From NCBI GenBank assembly GCA_013398275.1, contig VZSE01008797.1, positions 340,699 to 404,698 on the forward strand: a stretch of 64,000 bases of DNA, given 5' to 3'. The position numbers and the translations under genes were made by a program. The notes below the pieces were generated by a model. That model saw nothing but the letters and a program-made list of their open reading frames with translations, did no database searches and was not told the DNA's origin. Position 1 is the first letter of the stretch. The number at the start of each line of letters is the position of its first letter. This stretch comes from Promerops cafer. Lineage: Eukaryota; Chordata; Aves; Passeriformes; Nectariniidae. Shown piece after piece: positions 12,901-25,650 of this stretch.

Positions 12901-13360
12901 GCACCCCAGCACCCAGCTGGCACAGCCTCTCTTGGGCAGAGCCACCCAGTCCTGCACGCTCAGCTGCCCCCACGAGGGTCCCCAGCCTGGCCTGGGGGCA
13001 GATGGAGCCTCTCCTCCTCACAGGAAGCTGCCAGGGCCATTAGCTCAAAGCTGCTGTGATCACAAGCCAGCAGGTAAACAACTTCCCAGCCCACGGGAAC
13101 ATCTGCTGTGGCTGGGGCCATGTGCTCTGCCAGCCTGAGTCTTCCCTTCCCTTCTTTTTGGTTGTGCTTTTGGGATCACACCATACCCAAAATCTCTCTC
13201 TGGCAGCAGGGGCAGCTGAGGGGTTGTGCCCCTCCAAATCCCAGAGCTGAGGATGGAGCAAACTATCCAAACCCAGCCCCATGGTTTTACCCTTAAATAA
13301 AGTTTTCTCCTGTCCAAACACTCTGTACCTGAAGCCCACACGGAGCCAGCCTCCTGTTAA
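9904..13360. other. Gene-free unique sequence
   Basis: 10680-11000 is AT-richer and non-repetitive (TAATTACTAGACATCACTCA near 10719) and could be a conserved element. 11100-13360 is GC-rich with many short overlapping frames and no recognisable product. A small CAGGTCTCACAGGT repetition lies near 12126-12160. Nothing else is recognised. Confidence 0.45.
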
Positions 13361-13870
13361 TTAGTTCCCTGTTAATTTGCTCTGCTGTCCTGGGGCAGGA
13401 GCGCTTCCCCGAGGTCCGTAGGGAATGGGGGATGGACCAGCACACTCACACCCTCAGGGTGGGCACCAGGGTGCTCTGTGCCCACCGTGCATGGTCAGGA
13501 CTGGCAGGTGGTGTCTGCAGGGCGCTTTATTAGCAGAGCAGGCACCGTGTTTGCAGAAACAACATTACACCTATTTAAAAGCTGGTGCCACCTGAAATCT
13601 ATTTCTCATCCCTGACTGATTAAATTCTGCTGGCTGGAGATTTTATCCCAGAGAAATCCTCCAGGAAGCTCTAATAGCAGAGTCAATCTTTATAACATCG
13701 GGCACAATAAAACAGGTTTTATCCGCGGGTGCGTGGCTCTCTGTGCCTACCAGCCCCATTACCAACCCAGCATCCAATAGGAGTCATGAAATATTTATTT
13801 AAGAGGTTTTCATTCCTGAATGGTGAAATAGGAACCAGCAATCATTAAATAGATTTGTTAAGATAAACAT
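13361..13870. other. Candidate conserved non-coding block, AT-rich
   Basis: This is non-repetitive with clustered homeodomain and CDX/HOX-type cores: TTAATTAG near 13357, GTTAATTTGC near 13371, CTTTATTAGCAG near 13525, TTTATAACATCGGGC near 13689 and ATGAAATATTTATTTAAGAG near 13786. No long open frame crosses it. Interpretation as a regulatory element is inference from composition. Confidence 0.28.
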
Positions 13871-15585
13871 TTTGGAGGAGAGAGCACAGTGCTGCCTAGC
13901 CCAGGGGACTGGGCAGTGGGATGCAAGGGCTGGGGCTGGTTGCTGGTTGCTTCTCTGCTGCTCCAGGGGAGATCCCAAGGCAGCATTGGATAAATTAACC
14001 ACGGGGTTTAATTACTGGATGAATGTGGGGGATGCAGAGCCCAAAGGAGCTGTGACATGGGCACCTGGCACTCAGTACTTGCAGTCTGACAGCCATGGTT
14101 TGCCAGGGCTGTTTGCCATGGGAGAAAGCAGCAGGGATACTGGTTAGGGAGTTTTTGTTAGCAAATTTGTGGCACTCTGGACTCTCAAAGCCCAGAAAAA
14201 TGCCCCAGCTACCACAATAGAAATCCCTTCATCAGCATCAGGCTGCCTGGGCAGCACTGCTCTCCACAAAGGCTCCAGCAGTGAAAACAATCTCATCAGT
14301 ATCAGCCTCCAGCTCATCTCCCACCTCACCCCCGTGGGTCTGTCACAATGGGCATCCTAAAGCCTACAGTAAATGTGTTTTTCTTATTAAAAATGACCCT
14401 GAGCTCAGCTCCATGAGAGATTTGCCAGCATTTCCCACCCTGCACATGCTCTGGGTTTGCCTTCCTGACGGCAGGGCAGGACACCCCCTTTTATGAGCTC
14501 TCCAGTCCCTGCATTAAAAGGTCTTTCTTGGTTTCACTACCACTTTAAAAAAGACCCTTCTGGGCTGCTCTTCTCCAGCTGTCCTGTACCAGCAGCTCTG
14601 GTGGACAGCAGACTGGGTGGGTGAAATTGGCTGTGCCTCTGCACTGGGGCTTGGCAACTTTGGTGCTGTTGAGGGAATTGGGTTTGCAGCAGGAGGTTGG
14701 GAAGTGGGGACCCCATCCTTTCTGCTGAGTTACACCCTGGTCTTACTGACCCACAGAAAAGCTGGCTGCTATTGGGGTAGGGACACCAGGAGCCAGCCCC
14801 AGGCTGCTTGTGCGCCCCGAGCCCTTTGAAATGCAGACCCAGAAATTCATTTTCCCCACCTTGCTTCTGAGCTGATTTGGCTTTCCAAATCTATCCCAAC
14901 ATTTTGGCTTTTATCAGGAATTTTTCTTTATTTGAGCAGGCTAAAGGTGAGGGCACAGCAATTGAAACAACGTGGCCCTCCCACCCATGGATGGATATTA
15001 TACTTACCCTGTTATTTTGTAGCATTAGAAAGGAAAGGGTCTGATGTAATTTTTGAAGCGTAGAGTTTCCTGCATGGTGGAAGGGAAGGAGTTCTTTTGG
15101 TGGATGCAATTTAATTGTGCCACAAAACACCAAAGAGCTGAGCTGCCATCCCCGACCTCCCACCACCCTCAGCTCGCTGCGGAGGTCAGGACACACCGGC
15201 CCCTTTATCACCCTACAAACTTCTCTGCCCTGCCTGAAGCTCTGCAATCCCTTCCTTGCCGCATTTTAGAAAACAGTTTGCCAATTACCCTTGATCTGCA
15301 TCAAGCTGAGAGCCTCTGTGTCCCACAGAGACGATCCAGTTCCCTGCGGGTGTTTGACCCCAGCTGTGGCCACCGCAGCCAGGGCAATTTGAGTGCCTGA
15401 GTCCCAGGCAGGTGGGACTTTGCAGCTCCCTCCCGAGCTGACCCAAATGTCTGTGTGCTGGAGGAGCCAGGCCCCCTTGTCCCAGCAAAACCTCATTCCC
15501 TGTCCTGGACCATGAAGACCCCAAAGCCCGTTTAGCCTCCAGCAGGGCCGGCAGTGCTGGCACGAGGGATGAGCCTGCTGGAATC
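13871..15585. other. Gene-free unique sequence
   Basis: This is mixed-composition DNA with short frames on both strands. I recognise no repeat, RNA gene or exon. Confidence 0.45.
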
Positions 15586-15905
15586 AAAGGGCACTTTGAA
15601 TGCCACAGAGCATTTACATTCAAAAGTCTCTGAAAGGTCTGGGATTTATCTCCGTGCTGGGAGGGAGCCTTATTAGTGGCTTTTGGGTACACCGCTCTTG
15701 AATAATGAGGACAATCCTGTCTCAGGAAGATAAATCCCAATATAATGATGCCATTGTCTTTCCTTATTATAACTCCCCGTCAGCCCCTCATTTAACTGCT
15801 GGCTTACCCGAAGATGGTGACTGGCTGGTTTAGCACAGGAAGATAATACAATGCTTTTTAATTGCCACCCAGGCTAAAATTAGCCCTTTCTTCTTTGGCT
15901 AATGA
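15586..15905. other. Candidate conserved non-coding block
   Basis: A non-repetitive stretch with AGCCTTATTAGTGGC near 15667, TTGAATAATGAGGACAATCC near 15699, CCCAATATAATGATGCCATT near 15737 and GGCTAAAATTAGCCC near 15872. The last is nearly a 15-base palindrome (GGCTAAAATTAGCC). Stop codons are dense in all frames, so it is not coding. A regulatory role is inference only. Confidence 0.27.
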
Positions 15906-16719
15906 GCCACAGCGCAGCCCTTTGGGGAGCACAGTTTGAGCAAGGCCAGCTCCAGCTCCTCATCCTCATAGCTGTGCTGGATCTGCCTCTCCACATCCTG
16001 CAGGACATCACCTGACCCTCCAGAGCAGTGGACGCTCTGCTCCAATCCCTCCTTTCCTCCACCTGCCTGCTTTGCACAGGAACAGGAATCTTGGGAAAAG
16101 GTTTCTTCAGCTTTGCAAAGCCTCCTACAATTATCACATGAAAGAGAGTGGCGGAGAGAAACAACCTGAGGACAGAAACACTGCCTGGAAATAAATTTGG
16201 GAGAATATATTTCTGCTGTGACAGGTATGGGGAGTGCCAGAGCTGGACTAAACAGGCAAGGAGGCCCGTGGGTCATTAAGAGCTCGACTCAGTTACCAGG
16301 GGATGCAAAGGCAGACGGAGATGGATGTATTGTAAGAAGGTTTTCTGGAGATGATTTGAGCAATTTCAACTCACTGCCATGGTTGGGATCGACTTGAAAG
16401 TTTCCTAATGAATTTCTTTGTCAGGAGGAAATTGGGCTGTTGAGTAGAGGAATGTGCAGAATAGAAAAGCAGGGCTCTTTCTATTGAAAATCCACCTGTG
16501 AAAAATCCAACTACACCTAGAATTCCTGAACCTCTTGGTGTGGAGGCTCTGGGGTGTCCCTGTGTCCCCGTGTCCGAGGGCAGGGTTTTGCAGGAGCTGC
16601 CCTGCTGCAGGCACAGGCAGGATGAGGTCATGGCGAGGACCTGGCAGCTCCTTGGAAGGAGAAGTTTGTCCTTAGGATGCAGGAGCAGCCTGGAGGCTCC
16701 TCCTGCCTCTTTTCCCCTG
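15906..16719. other. Gene-free unique sequence
   Basis: Minus-strand frames of 94-135 codons overlap here without recognisable content. I see nothing else. Confidence 0.45.
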
Positions 16720-17350
16720 TAATGTGACGCTCTATGAATATTGTAATGAATACAGTTATGCCCTGAAAAAAACCTCATTTATTTATGAGGTTATTTGATT
16801 TCCTCTGAAATGCCTCATCTAGCAGCCCCCTCCATTAGAAACCCTCCGAAGCCATGCAAGAAAAATACAAGGATAATTATTTAAATTAATAAAGTGCCTG
16901 CAAATTTTTGCTGCATTTTAAAATATTACTATTGAAAATATTCTTCCATGGATCATTTTCCTGCGGTTTTCTTCCTGAATATTCCTAATTATGGCTATAA
17001 TTAATTTTAACGAGTCATCCACCATCAAGTCCATCGTAACTTGCAAGTGTCCTGCAGCTGACTTTAAAAAAAAATTCAAACTTTGCCCTCCTCTGGGTGC
17101 CTCTGTAATGAAACCTGGGATTACTTAAGGAATTGGCACTTGGCCCCAGCGATGCAAAATTGCCTGGTCCTCAGTCAGAGCTGCTGCTGTCCAGCCCGTG
17201 ATGGATGGCATCATTCAGAGCTTTTATAGGCCCAGCGAAAGAGGCCAATCTGTCCGAACTGATAAATCTCAATCTTCTGCAATATTTCATGGTTCTACCA
17301 GACACACGTATGGAGCCAACGTGACGCTTCATTTTCCCGGGAAAACAGCT
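16720..17350. other. Candidate conserved non-coding block, AT-rich with a hairpin
   Basis: This is the most AT-rich unique block of the first 20 kb. It has an 8-bp-arm inverted repeat AACCTCAT...ATGAGGTT at 16771-16792 with a 6-base loop. It also has homeodomain-type cores (GATAATTATTTAAATTAATA near 16872, GGCTATAATTAATTTTAACG near 16992) and CpG-containing AT words that rarely survive by chance (TTAACGAGTCATCC, ACACACGTATGGAGCC, CCAACGTGACGC). 17198-17515 is open on plus for 105 codons but reads into a GGTCTGG-rich stretch with no domain. A developmental enhancer is a reasonable guess, not a demonstration. Confidence 0.33.
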
Positions 17351-20300
17351 CCTCCAAGGCCAATGGCCAACACCAAAGTCCTTGGACACACTCTGACCTC
17401 TGGGGAGGACAGCGGGAAGGTCTGGGGAGCACAGCAAGAAGGTCTGGGTGGGGGATGGAAAAGAGGCTGGGAAGGTCTGGATGGAGGAGGTGGATGGAGA
17501 AAGGTGGATCAGTGAGTGCTTTGGAGTCTCATCCCCATCTCCCACACCATCAGACCTCCCTACAAGAAGGGATTCCAGCTGCTTGTGGATACCCAAGGGC
17601 GTGGGGAGGCCTCAGGGGGCACCTCAGACTGAACTTCACGTTTTTCTCACAAGAGCAAGGAAAAAATTGAGCTACCAAAATAAAGAGAATTTCAGAGCAG
17701 GGCTGGCAGGTGGTAAAAAAAGCCTTTCTTTAATTCCTGTATGACTGTATTCCTGGCATTCCTCTCCCTTGATTTCCTTTGTCTTTGCAAATCCATCCAG
17801 AGCTGGGCCACAGGGCTGGGGTTGTGGCAGCAGAATTTGGGGTGTGTTTGTGCCTACTCCCACAAATTTGGGCTTGGGGTATTGCCCCTGGATGGGACAA
17901 TGAATTTTTCCTGCTGGGCTGTTGCTGTGATCCTCTGTGACCCTTGTTAGATCCCCCACCGGCCAAGCTGGGGCTCCCTTGAAAATTGTGAAAATACTGA
18001 GGTACGATCTGGTTTTATCTCCTGGTGCTGCACTGCCGATTCACAGGCTGTGTCTGCAGAACACCAGGCACAGCCAGAATGTTCCTGCACGCTTCCAAGT
18101 GACGCGCTGAGGTTTCTCTGCACCCCATGCTATCATCCTGGGGGAATGCTGCTCTCTCCTCCTGGGCTGTGTCTCTGATACGGGTGCCTCAGGGTGCCAA
18201 CAGCCCCTGAAGGACAAATACCCGGGATAACATCAGCAAATCAGGAGTAAGAGTGGGCCCCACTTTAAATGCTTGATTCCCACAGCCTTTGGTGCCTGCT
18301 CGGGTGCCCATCCCAGTGGCAGCGTGCCCGATCCCGGGGAAGAGCGTGCTTTAGCATCCAGAGCAAGGGAAGCAGGGAGGGAGAGCATTAGAAGCATTCA
18401 ATTGACTGCAAAGCCCATGAGGACATGAAATATGCTCTCTACATACACAGGGTTTAGTGATGATAGCAGGAATCTGGGAAAAAAAGCATTTCCTCTTTAC
18501 TGCAGCTTGAAAGGGTGAAATCGAGGCTGACCAGCAGCCACTGCTTTATCCTCCAATTTACTGCTCTCACTCCCAGCCTGGCCCCAAGAGCCCGGCTCCC
18601 TTTGTACCATTTTTCTATTAGTGGGTTTTATTTGTGTCCAGAGCTTTGTACCTGCAGAGCCAAACCTGCCTTGGCTCCTGCCTGGGCACTGCTCCAAGCC
18701 CTGCTGAGCCTGGAGAGCTGCAGGACCTGGTGGGGTGGTGCTGGATGGTGGGACCAGGAATTCTGCCAGGGTACAGTCAGGGAGCAGGGTGGAGCCATGG
18801 GGGCTTTATATTGCACAGTCAGACCAGGAATAACTCAAGGAAAGCAAATGGATCCATCCACACCTCAGTTTCCCTCCCCATCCTGATTAACCCTCCCAGG
18901 AGGCATCACAGGTTGAGGAGCAGTGCAAGAGGCTCAGAGACCTCTTCCTCTGGCCTGGCCACCCATAAGAGACCCTGCCACCCCTGGGGACCCTGGGGCA
19001 CCTGGGACAATCCTGATTTTCACACAGGCTCAGTTTCCCAGCAGGCTCTGGTGAGATTTGCTGGAGGTGCCAGACCTATCTCTAAGCATTTTTTTCCAGC
19101 TTCTGCCTGGCCTGGGGTCTCCTGCATCTTCCTCTGGCCTCATTCCCAGCCCTCCCAGTCCCCAGAGAATAAACCCAGTGAAAGTTGCCCTGTGCTTGGC
19201 TGAAGACACTTAATCACTGTCTGGACATGATGGAAATATGAGCTACTCCTGTGCCAGTCAGGACACGCTCTTCTTGCACAGACGAAGATGAGCAAGGAGC
19301 CATCCGACCATGAAATAGTTGTCAGGCTTCCAGAGGGTCACAAGATATATGGATTATGAAGTAGAGACTCCCACAGATCTCAGATTATCAAACACAAAGA
19401 CTGCAGAAGATTGCTCCAATCGCAGAGTGCTGTCCTGAATTCAGAGCTGGGCTGGAGCACCAGCCCAGGGGCTGCTGGAGTCCACGGGGCTCTGCTCACA
19501 AGCTTTGGGTTCACCCCAAATTCAGCTGTCCCTGCACAAAACTTCTCGGTATCAGAATGATCTCGTGCCTGTTTCTGTCTCCAGCTCAAGGGAACGCTCA
19601 GGTTTTGGATATGGTTCTGCTCTGGGGAGCAGAGGCCACCCAAAAGTTAGAGCACTTGGAGGACTGGAGATTGGGATGAAACTGGACGCTTTGGGAACAG
19701 GAATGAGCAGGTTTGGCCGTGTTAGGTTCAGTGGGAGCCATCCTGTGGGCGTGGATCAGGTGCCTGTAGAACAGGCTGTCACCATGGGAGACCTGTTGGA
19801 GTAGGGGAATCCTTGGGTGCCTGAGATCCACGGAATGCTTCTGCTCGCTGGAGGACCCTGCTGTGCCCCTGAGCCCCCTCCCAGAGCCCCGGAGCTGATG
19901 AGGAGTGAGGCCATCACAGGTGCTGGTGCTCGGAGGTGACAAGGCTCCTTGGGATTTATCCGTGTGCTTGGCTCTGAGCTGCACTGTGCAATCACCATCC
20001 CCCTTTCCCACAGCCTTTTCCAGGTTCTAGGAGTTGCAGCTGAGGGTTGCTCCCTGCTCTCACATCCCAGTGCTGGTGCCTGGGAGCACGGCCCGGGCCA
20101 GGAGAGCCGTGGCTCTCTGGGCTCCTGTCCCCAGGAGGAGCCACTGACACAGGTGATGCCTGTGAGGTGCCAGGGCTGTGAGAGCAGGGCTTGGGCTCAG
20201 TGACCAGGGGGTGCTTCCAGCCCCCCGAGGTCACCCTCAGGCACTGCCTATTCCAGATTTTGGGGGAACAGCACAAAGGCTCTCTGTGAGCCAAGGAGCC

Positions 20301-20419
20301 AACAGAGAGCTGCAAGCACCTCTCCCTCTCTGTGTTTCTGCTCTGCCTGTGCCCCTCTCTTTATCCTGCCAGCCCGCTAGCACTGAGGAGTTTCCCTGGT
20401 ATATCCTTACAGATCCTGA
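17351..20419. other. Gene-free unique sequence
   Basis: This is GC-rich DNA with an imperfect GGTCTGG/GGAAGG repetition near 17400-17510. No transposable element, RNA gene or credible exon is recognised. Confidence 0.45.
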
Positions 20420-20498
20420 GCACGACTGCTCACTAAACCCAGGCCTAGCAGGGAGCACAGCCGTGCACCACCCTCAGCTCGGTGCACGACTGCTCACT
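20420..20498. repeat. Pair of 15-base direct repeats
   Basis: GCACGACTGCTCACT occurs at 20420-20434 and 20484-20498, a 64-bp offset. The intervening sequence is not itself repeated. It could be an old local duplication or chance with selection on a site. Confidence 0.7.
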
Positions 20499-23400
20499 CT
20501 GCCTTTCACCACCGCCCACCAGTTGTTCCTCCCCAAAGCCCAGGCTCAGCCCAATTTGAATTAATTGCAAGAGTCAGACGTCAGCTGCTTTTATGTAACG
20601 CTCCCGTGTAATTCCATCTCCTCGTTTCCGCTCCCCCACTAATTTATTCACTCCAGGTTTCTTTAAATCAGCCCAGCCTTTTTTCCTTTTTTTTTCTTTT
20701 CGTTTCCACAAGGTCTCTTTGTAAATCGTGTTCCTAATCCAAGGACTTGGCATTCCCCAGGTAGCCAGGGTGAGTGGGAGCAAGCCCCAGAGGACTGGAA
20801 CAGCAGGGCAAGTGCCTTCTCATGGGTTTTGCTGTGCTGAGGCTGCCCATCATTCCCTCCTTCCCTAATTACTTCTATTTCAGTGTTTTCTTCTCCTGCT
20901 TCAGCAGAGAGACAGGCTAGACTTTTAAAACTTGCAGCATTAACATATGTATTTTTTTTATTCTTTCCACTGATAAATTGTGAAGATTTGAAGTACAGTT
21001 ATTGTTCTCCAATACAATAATAAAAAGAATTACCCTGTGCACTTATTGATCTCCAGATCTCTAAGTCCAATACTTAGAAAAACATCCCTGCTGGAGGAGT
21101 GGGACTTGTCCTCCATTTCCTCTCCCCAGCTGTGCTGAGAGGTGCTGGGATGTGCTGGGCTGGAGCCCACAGATGCAGCACCCGTGGCAGAGCTCACTGG
21201 CCCCACCAATGAGCCACCTGAGGACCCAAATCTCTCTCAGCACTCCTTCTCACAGAAATGACTCTTAATTTAGCTCTTGTGTTGACAGGGCTCAAATTAA
21301 GAGGCAATTGAGGTGCCTCTCAGAGTGAGAGATGTTCATGAATCCTTCTGAGCAGGCAGCAGGGCTTGTAGAGAGCCCAGCACCCCAATTCCTGCAGAAC
21401 TCAGGGGATAATTACCTCGGGCTTCATCTCCACATCAGGCTTAACCCCTCACTACTTAATCCACCCCCACGTGCCAGCAAACATCCCAAGCAGAGTTAGG
21501 CAGGGACTATCCATCACCATGCTGGAAGAGTCTCAGAGTGGGCTTGGCAATACCTGGGCTCTGCAAGAAGAGCTATGGAGGTATTAGGACCAAAAAATCA
21601 TCTTATTTGCTTATTGATTTCCAATGAAATCTAATAATTAGAAAAATAGCCCTGCCGACTTGTGTGTGCCACGTGTGCAAAGGAAGGAGGCAAAATCCCT
21701 CGGGGCGTGACGGTGCTTCCACAGCAGCCCTGCAATCCCTCTGGGCTGCCAGACAAGTGTCCCTGCAGCTGGCATTAGCCTGTGTCCCGAGGGATAGACC
21801 AGAGGGCAGCAGTGCCAGGAGCCTGGGACATCCCTGGGGCCAGGGAAGGGCTCTGTGAGGCAGGGACTGTCACAGACAGGAGCCAGCGCCGTGCTGTGGG
21901 TATGGGGCAGTGACACTGCAAACCCCTGTGTGACCTCGCCCCTGCCAGCACCACCCACAGCTCCCGTTTGCACCGGTGGGGAGATGCTGCCATGGAAAAG
22001 CTGGTGCTGTGGCTCTGAGCGTGTAGGGCCAGGCTGGTCCTGCAGTGACAGGAGTGTCACCGCGGCCAGCGCCAGCACAGGACCATGGTGATGCTGCTGA
22101 GGATCAGCTGTGCCTCCTGTGCAGATAAACAAAGTATTTTTCTCTCTGCAGGTTCCTAATATAGTGCCTTCTACCCTGTGTAAATAGCAGACTGGAAGAG
22201 TGGTTTGTCAAAAGCAGGTCTGGGGAATTATCTGAACTCAGCCTGCATGATGAAAGGCTCTGAGCTGAGGGCCCCATCCTGCACAGGAGGCAGGGAGCTG
22301 GGGGATAGCAGCAGCACTGAAGTCAGAACACATTTGCTGCCCTTTCCTTTTGTTCTGCTGCCCAGACTCTGAGCAAAACACCCCCAAGGCGTTGATGTTC
22401 CAGTGCCAGGCACAGTGAGGGCTGTTACCCATAGCTTTGCAGGGGACTGTCAAAGTGATAGGGAGGTTTATGCAAGTCAGCCTTTGATGTTTTGATGTTT
22501 TACCTTTGGTTCATGGAACTTTGGAACATTGTCATGCCAAACACCTGATTGTTTGCTTTTTTCTGCTTCCCAACCTCCCCAATGCCTCCTCACAGCTGCT
22601 CTGTTGCACTTCTTCTGTTGTTGCATTTGCTCCTCTTCATCTAAGCAAGAAAAGAAGCATTAACCACTGGAGTGCATTGCCCTTGCCAGGGATTTTGGGC
22701 ATCTCCCAGAGCTGGCACCCCAGCACAGGGCTCAGCCAGGGTAGGGCAAGGCACCACCACCTCCTGCGATGGTGGGCACCACCCAAAAAACCCCCTGCCA
22801 TGTCTAATGAGCCAAAGAGATAAATCACCATGGTAAGATAACAGACAGAGGGGTTCTCAGTCCCTGGCTGTTGGCCGTGGTGGTTTCACATGGCAGGACA
22901 AGCCACTTCTCACTCAGCAAGTGTCACACTCAGTCCCAGCCACCTGTCCTGGCCTCTCGAGGCTCTCCCTTGTCCTTGGTGTTTACCAGAGGAGTAATAA
23001 CCAGGGAAGGAACTGGGAAGAGGCTCTACCCAGTGGCCAGGCATGCTCTGGGGCAGGAGCAGAGCCGCTGTAGAGAGAAAGGCTCTGCACACCAGGGAGG
23101 GAGGTTCACTCTCATGTGGGGCTGGAACCATAACTCCATCCTGCCAAGGCTGCCCCATTAGCATTCTGCACCAGCCTGGCTTTCATAAACTGGCCTGACT
23201 CTGTAAGATAAAAAAGTAATAACACTGCCCTCCACTATTTATTAGCTGCCTTTATGTCTCCCGGCAAAAGTCCTTCCTCCTTCCTGTGCTGAGCTGCTCC
23301 GAGATGTGATGCTGGTGCTCCACAGGCCTCTCACAGCACCCAGGGCTTCACCAGGCTCCAGGAAATCCATCTCCTGTCTCAGAGATGACAGGCACTCACT

Positions 23401-24708
23401 CGTTCAGCTCCTGCCCTGCCTTCCTGGATGCCCAGGGTGGCCTCATGCTCCTGGGACAATTCCCTGCACCTGGCAGGAGAAAACGTGGCAATCAGGGTCT
23501 GCCTCAGAGGGGTCCCCACAAGGGCACTTGCCTTTTTCCCCCATTTCAGGGCTATTAAGTTGTTGAATTTTAAATTATTTTGCCTCCAAACTCTAAAATT
23601 ACTACTTCAAACAAAGCATGTGCTCACTGTTCAAGTTGGGCTGCAGGGGTGCCTCTGTTCTTTGGGGCCCTGTGGATGTTTTTTTGGTAGATAGGGGTCC
23701 CTGGTGTCATGGCCAAGCTTTTCTGGGGTATCTTCTCCACCTTGGAGCTGTGCAGTGTCTCCCTCTCTGCGCTCTGCCTGGATGAGGGACTCGAGCACTG
23801 CTGTCCCTGCTCACCCATGATTGTGTTGACTGTATTGACTGAATTAATTACAGCTGAGCTTCAATATTGAAATTACTCAGACCTCTGGACGGCCAAGCTG
23901 AATCAATTAGTTTATTAGTGAGAGCCACAGCCAGCTGAGCAGCACAGGGATGCTGCACCCTGGGAAAGGAGGCAGAGCAGCTGCCCTTCCTCAGAGATCG
24001 CCCCATGCTGCACATTTAAAGCAATCCTTGTGGGTTTGCCTTACACCAGATCGTTGTTTTAGCCCTGGTTCCCCAGACCCGGTGAGTACATGATTTAATC
24101 TGCTGTTTGCCAAGGCTGAGCTGGCTCCTTGGGCAGCTCTGCAGGAGCACACGGCATCCCCATGTTCTGCAGGGGATGGGAAATGTGCTGGGGGGGACAT
24201 GAAACTCAGAGTCTTGGTGGCTGTGACTCACATAGATGGTATTTCTGAGCCTCAAATATAGATGTGGATAACAGCAATAAAAATTTATCACCAGCTAATA
24301 CAAAGGTGTAGGATTGGGATTAAAGTATGGATATGTGCTGTTGGCATGCTTCATCAAACACCCTGGGATTTCCATCAGGGAATGGCTCTCTAATGTGCAC
24401 ACATCTTGCTCACAGCAGCATGCCCTGGCCATGACACTGGGAATTAAGTGACTCTTTCCAACTCTCTCCAGCTCCAGGTGTGTCTCTGCCAGGAGGCTCT
24501 AGGTAGGATTTTGGCTCTATCTGGTGCATGGCCCATTCCAGCTTTAAATTCCTTCAGCTTTCACTGTCACTGCTCTGGCTGCAGAATCAGCAGTGCTGTT
24601 GCACATCCAGGAGTCCAGCTGGAGATTTCCTGGATTTTTCTGGAGAAGCACCTGGAGGATTGGCTCTGCTGGGGCATAGCTGGCTCCTCACAGGTGGCAG
24701 GGGGTGGC
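20499..24708. other. Gene-free unique sequence
   Basis: 20560-20720 is a pyrimidine-rich, CpG-containing segment (GAGTCAGACGTCAGCTGC near 20571) ending in a T/C tract at about 20678-20700. 20930-21060 is AT-rich. 21039-21095 and 21608-21660 are weakly alike. The rest is GC-rich with short frames. No gene is recognised. Confidence 0.45.
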
Positions 24709-24722
24709 ATTGCCATAGCAAT
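24709..24722. promoter_or_regulatory. RFX X-box-like palindrome
   Basis: ATTGCCATAGCAAT is a near-palindrome that differs from the RFX X-box consensus GTTGCCATAGCAAC only at the two outer positions. RFX factors bind such sites near ciliary and immune genes. There is no gene nearby to regulate in this window, so the site is suggestive only. Confidence 0.3.
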
Positions 24723-25119
24723 TGTCACCTGAGAAACAGAGTGGTACAGACATGCCAGAGCAGCGGTGTTGTCTCTTTTTTCCTGAGTAGGCTGGCTTAG
24801 TTTGGCATGCAGCCCTGGTGAGGAAACCCAGAGCAGAGCCCAAAAGTAGCCCCTGCTCCATGCCCCATCCTTGGCACAAGCCACAGCAGAGGGCCCCATG
24901 GCCCATCAGGAGTCTCCTGTAGGTGTAGAAGAGGCTCAGGACCAAATGGAATGGGCTGGGACCAAGGGAATCAATCCCAAAATATAGAAGGCCCCACTGA
25001 GATCAGGGCTTCAGCTCCTTTCCGAGCTCAGCTTCCTCTTTGGACTAAAAAGCTTCTTTCCTCCTCCTGAAACTTCCAGGAGCAGAAACTTCCTAACCTT
25101 CTAAGCTGTCAACATGTCT
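24723..25119. other. Gene-free unique sequence
   Basis: I see nothing recognisable on either strand. Confidence 0.45.
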
Positions 25120-25650
25120 TGCTTGAATAAGATCTTCACAGGGATGCTCTTTGGATCCTTGCAGTTTTATTTATTTAGTTGGTTTAGTTTAAGATTAATC
25201 ATAAATGGGGAAAGTGCCAGAGACATACAAAAGAGGTTCTAAATAATTCTGAGTGATTGAGAGCACCATGATTAATGGGATCTGCTGATGCCATTCGGGT
25301 GGAAGCAGCCTTCTGAAAAATAGATTTATGTTAAATGGAAAAATACAATAATGTCATTCACAACAGGAGAAAACACACGGCGGCAGAACCTGGCCTGAGT
25401 GGCCGTCACACACAATTCAGCCTCACAATGAACCCAACTTAACTCCTCTAAGCTCGCTGTGTCCTGATTCTAAATCCATTCATTAGATTTGATTCTCTTC
25501 AGTCCTCCCCAAGTGTAATATATCCTTTCTTACAGAATTCACCGTGCTTCATATCAGGCATGGTTTAATATTTCATACAGTTCATTAAGTAACATGTTCA
25601 GCTCACAATGCCTCACTCCTAATCCCATATTCATCCCTGTGAAACCCCCA
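25120..25650. other. Candidate conserved non-coding block, AT-rich
   Basis: This is non-repetitive, stop-dense in all frames, with AT-rich words and retained CpGs: GGTTTAGTTTAAGATTAATC near 25180, CATTCATTAGATTTGATTC near 25478, TCATACAGTTCATTAAGTAA near 25573 and ACACACGGCGGCAG near 25373. A regulatory role is inference from composition. Confidence 0.27.
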
